Shown: positions 7,082-8,407 of the stretch, one piece after another
How positions within the stretch are numbered: position 1 is the stretch's first letter
How the letters are laid out: every line of letters begins with the position of its first letter
Source: Verrucomicrobiales bacterium
GTDB taxonomy: Bacteria > Verrucomicrobiota > Verrucomicrobiia > Verrucomicrobiales > Akkermansiaceae
Direction: 5' to 3'
Assembly: GCA_003483645.1 (NCBI GenBank)
Contig: DMYM01000142.1
Location: 1 to 8,407 of the forward strand
DNA: 8,407 bases
The notes under the pieces: model-generated
Databases searched by the model: none
What the model saw: only the letters and a program-made list of their open reading frames with translations
Told to the model about the DNA's origin: nothing
Translations under genes and position numbers: made by a program

Positions 7082-8205
7082 AAATCAACAATGGTATCAG
7101 GAGGGTCTTCCCGGTCTTCGTCCTCTTGTCTCTCATTCATAACAGGCGGATCGAGCGATTGCAACCGAGTCCGGATAATTTCAGCCCGAATCGCATCCCG
7201 CTGTTCAGGAGTCAATTTCTTCCCCGAATGAAGCTGCAGGTGGGCCGGCTGAATCTCCATCAGCAGTGAATCGCAGGTCCCTCCCGTCTTGGGCGGGAAA
7301 AATTCCAGCTCGGCCCCCAGACGCAGCAGGGACAGCAGATTGAGAGCCTCCTTGGAGGCGATGATATGCGCGTGTCGAAGGGTTCCATAAGCCCGTCCAA
7401 CCCGGTCAAACACCATCTCGGCGTCATCTTCGAAAAGTTTCAGCCGGGCGTTGCGCTCGTGGGAGACCACTTGCTCAATCACACGCTCAAGACGCCGAAT
7501 AATCGTCTCTTCACTCTCCCCGAGGGTAGACTGGTTTGAGATCTGAAAGAGGTTCCCGAGAGACTCCGTGCCCTCCCCGAAGAAACCGCGTACCGCCAGT
7601 TGCAGCTTCCCCACCGCCTGCAGCACCTGGGCGATCTGATCGCTTAACACCAACCCGGGAAGATGCAACATCGCGGAAGCCCGCATGCCGGTTCCCAGGT
7701 TGGTGGGACAGGCACTCAGATAGCCCAACTCATGATCAAACGCGAACTCAAGGTTGCTCTCAAGCTGGGTGTCAATGGAAGACACAAGTTCATAGGCCTC
7801 GCCCAGGGCCAGTCCTGGCCGGATAGCCTGCATGCGAAGGTGGTCCTCCTCATTGATCATCAGGCAGAGAGCCTGCTTCCGGTTGACGATGGCCGCACTC
7901 CCCTCACCCCTCGCGGCCTGCTCACGACTGATAAGATGCCGCTCGACGAGGACCTGCTTCTGGAGAGAGGTCAGACCGTCCAGTTCCTGCGAGAACCCAT
8001 TCTTCATCTCCGGGAGTGCTTCCACCTCGGGTTTCACCCGCTCCAGCAAGCCCATCCGGCGCTCCTTGGTGGACCACCCCGGAAACGGTTCGCGGTGCAG
8101 GTTACGCGCGAGGCGCACGCGACTGGTCAGGACCACGCCAGTCCCCTTTGCCGCACCCGTCATCCAATCGGCCGGATGCTTTAACAGGGTGGAGAACCGC
8201 ATCAT
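7078..8205 (-). CDS. mcsB: Protein-arginine kinase McsB (ATP:guanido phosphotransferase family)
   Basis: McsB phosphorylates arginine side chains of client proteins, and phosphoarginine is the tag that ClpC recognises. The 375-residue product has SRVRLARN (28-35), NEEDH (118-122) with the catalytic-loop acids, CPTNLGTGMRAS (166-177) with the conserved Cys, and RGFFGEGTESLGNLFQISNQ (206-225) with the second catalytic Glu. The C-terminal RDAIRA (336-341) fits exactly the RDxxRA motif that forms the allosteric phosphoarginine pocket of McsB. This motif and the missing N-terminal helical domain separate it from creatine/arginine kinases, which act on free amino acids. The C-terminus adds a short acidic tail (about 354-375). 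The start is the ATG at 8205, immediately followed by a second Met codon. It overlaps the mcsA stop by 4 bp (ATGA) and lacks a clear Shine-Dalgarno, indicating translational coupling. Middle gene of the mcsA-mcsB-clpC operon. Confidence 0.96.
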   Translation of the reverse strand: MMRFSTLLKHPADWMTGAAKGTGVVLTSRVRLARNLHREPFPGWSTKERRMGLLERVKPEVEALPEMKNGFSQELDGLTSLQKQVLVERHLISREQAARGEGSAAIVNRKQALCLMINEEDHLRMQAIRPGLALGEAYELVSSIDTQLESNLEFAFDHELGYLSACPTNLGTGMRASAMLHLPGLVLSDQIAQVLQAVGKLQLAVRGFFGEGTESLGNLFQISNQSTLGESEETIIRRLERVIEQVVSHERNARLKLFEDDAEMVFDRVGRAYGTLRHAHIIASKEALNLLSLLRLGAELEFFPPKTGGTCDSLLMEIQPAHLQLHSGKKLTPEQRDAIRAEIIRTRLQSLDPPVMNERQEDEDREDPPDTIVDL

Positions 8206-8407
8206 GGCTGCGTCACTACACTGGTCTCGATCTCGTGGATTTCATCCCGCAGTCCAGCCGCCTCTTCGTAATTCTCGGCAGCAATGGCCTGCTCCAGTCG
8301 TCCACGCAATTGGTCAAGTCTTTGTTGGCGCGCATGAGCCTCCACAAGCCCATCGGGAACCCGACCCACATGCACCATCCCCTTGTGCATCCCCTTGAGA
8401 CGGCGGC
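8202..8407 (-). CDS. mcsA: McsA, C-terminal part (UVR-domain activator of McsB), cut by the window edge
   Basis: Only the last 68 or so codons are inside the window; the frame runs off the right edge with no start. The visible part begins RRLKGMHKGMVHVGRVP, which resembles the segment joining the zinc domain to the C-terminal domain in McsA (typically RxHG...HxGKxP). It continues into a UvrB/UvrC-type helical hairpin with the motif LEQAIAAENYEEAAGLRDEI. In Bacillus and Staphylococcus, McsA activates the McsB arginine kinase and links it to ClpC through this type of motif. The CxxC zinc-finger pairs expected upstream lie outside the window and cannot be checked. The stop TGA (8204-8202) overlaps the mcsB ATG, and the order mcsA-mcsB-clpC matches the Firmicute operon, which supports the call. 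A generic UVR-motif protein is the alternative. Confidence 0.85.
   Translation of the reverse strand, partial: RRLKGMHKGMVHVGRVPDGLVEAHARQQRLDQLRGRLEQAIAAENYEEAAGLRDEIHEIETSVVTQP

Noticed and set aside
6191..7231. 346-codon plus-strand open frame antisense to clpC and the end of mcsB
   Set aside because: It is the mirror of highly conserved ClpC coding sequence, with His/Leu/Gly-rich composition and no motif; a shadow frame.
7078..8205. Metabolic arginine or creatine kinase (phosphagen kinase) instead of McsB
   Set aside because: The RDxxRA motif, the CPTNLGTG context, lack of the phosphagen-kinase N-terminal domain, and position between mcsA and clpC all favour McsB.

Overview
The window is a GC-rich, gene-dense bacterial chromosome segment with six recognisable genes and no tRNA, rRNA, CRISPR array or insertion sequence that I can see. 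A McsA-McsB-ClpC operon outside an obvious Firmicute setting, a prepilin peptidase with a large soluble insert, and a fused siroheme-decarboxylase-like (Lrp/AsnC-fold) protein together suggest a member of the Planctomycetes-Verrucomicrobia-Chlamydiae group. A marine Verrucomicrobiota/Opitutae-like organism is my best guess. This placement is inference from gene content, not a search result.

Layout, left to right: (1) 30-1223, minus strand, a membrane prepilin peptidase (A24 aspartic protease) with an extra domain of about 105 residues between its two catalytic aspartates. (2) Divergent from it, a CCA-adding tRNA nucleotidyltransferase at about 1302-2621, plus strand. (3) 2710-3813, plus strand, a two-module protein resembling fused AhbA/AhbB (NirDL-type) siroheme decarboxylases. 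A cluster of TGCTC/GAGCA half-sites lies directly before its start. (4) 3870-4266, plus strand, a PhoB-type receiver broken by one extra base at 4140 and lacking any recognisable DNA-binding domain. (5) 4267-4567, a gap with no recognisable gene. (6) On the minus strand, reading right to left, mcsA (C-terminal end only), mcsB and clpC. These are joined by two 4-bp ATGA stop/start overlaps.

The minus-strand operon is the functional centre of the window. McsB phosphorylates arginines on damaged or regulatory proteins, McsA is its activator/adaptor, and ClpC is the AAA+ unfoldase that recognises phosphoarginine and feeds a ClpP peptidase. All the diagnostic residues visible here are intact: the McsB catalytic loop, the McsB RDxxRA phosphoarginine pocket, both ClpC N-domain glutamates, and the ClpC Walker motifs and ClpP-docking LGF loop.

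I found no convincing evidence for a wholly new system. The items most worth a second look are the decaying response regulator, the divergent siroheme-decarboxylase-like fusion, the domain inserted in the prepilin peptidase, and the pArg-protease operon in this lineage.
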